From positions 1-14,105 of the forward strand of contig PXAS01000009.1 of NCBI GenBank assembly GCA_003565815.1: a stretch of DNA of 14,105 bases. Direction: 5' to 3'. The notes under the pieces were generated by a model that was given only the letters and a program-made list of their open reading frames with translations, was not told where the DNA came from and did no database searches. This stretch comes from PVC group bacterium. GTDB taxonomy: Bacteria; Verrucomicrobiota; Kiritimatiellia; SS1-B-03-39; UBA6053. The position numbers and the translations under genes are program-made. Shown here in pieces: positions 13,218-14,105 of the stretch; within the stretch, counting starts at the first letter, position 1; every line of letters starts with the position of its first letter.

Positions 13218-13885
13218 TTCGGCTCCATTTTGACAAAATCCGGGACCTGCGCCATCAACGCCAACCCGGTGCGGACAAGACCGGGCAATTCCTCCACCCG
13301 CATCCCCTTGGCGGTGCGAATCACCAGCCACCCTCTTCGAATGTGGACCTCGACCCCATCGGTCCGCAACAAAATCTCCATGGTGCGGGGCTGAACGAAG
13401 GCGTAGGCCCAGTTCCGGTCGGGCGCGGTGACGTGAAAGGTGCGGCTGAATTCTGCGGAGGCGAAATTGATATCGTCCCATCCAAAAGCCGCCTTGACCT
13501 TGTCAAACAGCCCCTCCTTTCGAATGCTCAAATCCTTCAAGCGATAAGCGGGCTGGAGCATGACCAAAGTGGAGTAATAATGGCGGGTCGAAGAGGATTT
13601 CCCCGTACTTCGGGTCACTTGATAATGGTACTCGCCGATTTGAAGTCGATGCCCCTCCATTTCCCCCCGCATTTGGTGGTGCAAGTACCGATTGGACCCC
13701 GGACCCACAAAAGGCAGATCCCGAAAATACCGGTCGAACCCGCGGTCTTTTTCGTGCGTATAGTCCAGACGGTTTTTCGCCGCATAAGCCCGGAAGGCCA
13801 CGCGGCGTTTCTTTTCCATTTCATGCGCAACCACCGCCACCACAATGACGATCAAAATTGCCAATACGATAAGAGATCCCGGCAT
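13214..13885 (-). CDS. Membrane-anchored protein coupled to LemA (DUF3137-like)
   Basis: A 223-residue protein from the ATG at 13885; a TTG seven codons upstream is also possible but would put charged residues before the membrane helix. One N-terminal transmembrane segment (about 4-20, SLIVLAILIVIVVAVVA) is followed by a basic stop (HEMEKKRR) and a soluble domain of about 190 residues. That domain contains AYAAKNRLDYTHEKDRGF, INFASAEFSRTFHVTAPDRN and a WAYAFVQPRTMEILL block. The pattern 'EFxRxFxVxxxDxxxAY..L.PRxMExLL' recurs in uncharacterised bacterial membrane proteins, some encoded beside LemA and annotated DUF3137 or unnamed. Its topology suggests that the domain faces the cytoplasm. It forms an operon with lemA (ATGA overlap). 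No function is claimed. Confidence 0.7.
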   Translation of the reverse strand: MPGSLIVLAILIVIVVAVVAHEMEKKRRVAFRAYAAKNRLDYTHEKDRGFDRYFRDLPFVGPGSNRYLHHQMRGEMEGHRLQIGEYHYQVTRSTGKSSSTRHYYSTLVMLQPAYRLKDLSIRKEGLFDKVKAAFGWDDINFASAEFSRTFHVTAPDRNWAYAFVQPRTMEILLRTDGVEVHIRRGWLVIRTAKGMRVEELPGLVRTGLALMAQVPDFVKMEPK

Positions 13886-13984
13886 AAGCCCGTCTTGCCT
13901 TCCCAACCCGCTCGGGGCAAGTGAAAATACAGAAAATTCCGTCTAGGACCCTGTCGACCGGAAATCTTCGCATGGGACCGTGAG

Positions 13985-14105
13985 GGGCGCATCTCATAAT
14001 TGGTGTTTTTTTGCCGTAGCTGCAACTGTCCCCAGTTGCAGAACCTATCAAAGATCTGGATATCGAAGCTGGGGACAGCTTCGACGACGACGATTCGACA
14101 GTTTC
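13985..14105 (-). mobile_element. Second copy of the MITE-like element, inverted, cut by window edge
   Basis: It begins GGGCGCATCTC at 13985, the same as the reverse complement of the right end of the 12347-12488 element. The shared internal order follows: CTGCAACTG-TCCC-CAGTTGCAG (14020-14041), then TCGAAGCTG-GGGA-CAGCTTCGA (14063-14084). The two copies differ by scattered substitutions and small indels, so they are not a recent duplicate. About 20 bp, including the far terminal repeat, would lie beyond the window. Confidence 0.8.

Overview
The window is a 14.1-kb piece of a GC-rich chromosome from a Gram-negative bacterium: it encodes a predicted outer-membrane beta-barrel with a signal peptide and a secreted Yellow/MRJP-type protein. 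The gene content (a mannosylfructose-type GT4/HAD pair, a Yellow-like protein, a LemA module, an IS91-family transposase) and the short tandem TTCCG..CGGAA palindromes would fit the PVC superphylum (Verrucomicrobiota/Kiritimatiellota), but that placement is an inference with low confidence.

Layout. 1-224: the N-terminal end of an IS91-family transposase on the minus strand, cut by the window edge. 225-2270: a dynamin-like GTPase on the minus strand. 2437-5900: a divergent two-gene operon with a sucrose-phosphate/mannosylfructose-phosphate synthase and a fusion of its cognate HAD phosphatase to a GH100-like (alpha/alpha)6 glycosidase. It has an attenuator-like hairpin in front and three evenly spaced palindromes behind. 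6019-6624: a flavin reductase-like FMN-binding protein. 6666-6773: a decayed C-terminal end of an integron-integrase-type tyrosine recombinase. 6877-9206: a lower-GC type II restriction-modification island, made of a C5-cytosine methyltransferase and an ApaLI-like endonuclease overlapping by 4 bp. 9363-9634: a dense cluster of nested palindromes. 9654-9920: a short orphan HicB-type protein. 10069-10965 (minus): an outer-membrane barrel whose gene contains an uninterrupted run of 11 G. 11106-12221 (minus): a secreted Yellow/MRJP beta-propeller protein. 12347-12488: a 142-bp MITE-like element with 22-bp terminal inverted repeats and a perfect 9-bp direct duplication. 12654-13885 (minus): lemA and a membrane-anchored partner gene. 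13985-end: a second, inverted copy of the MITE.

How it works together. The synthase should make a fructose-containing disaccharide phosphate and the phosphatase half of the fusion should release the free disaccharide, probably as an osmolyte. The attached glycosidase domain could cut the same disaccharide again, giving a built-in make-and-break circuit on one transcript. The middle of the window (about 6.66-9.65 kb) is an accessory zone: recombinase relic, restriction-modification pair with different base composition, palindromic repeat cluster and orphan antitoxin-like gene. The right third carries envelope genes interrupted by small non-autonomous mobile elements.

No tRNA, rRNA or CRISPR array was recognised. 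Assignments come from reading motifs and recalled family features; no database search was run.
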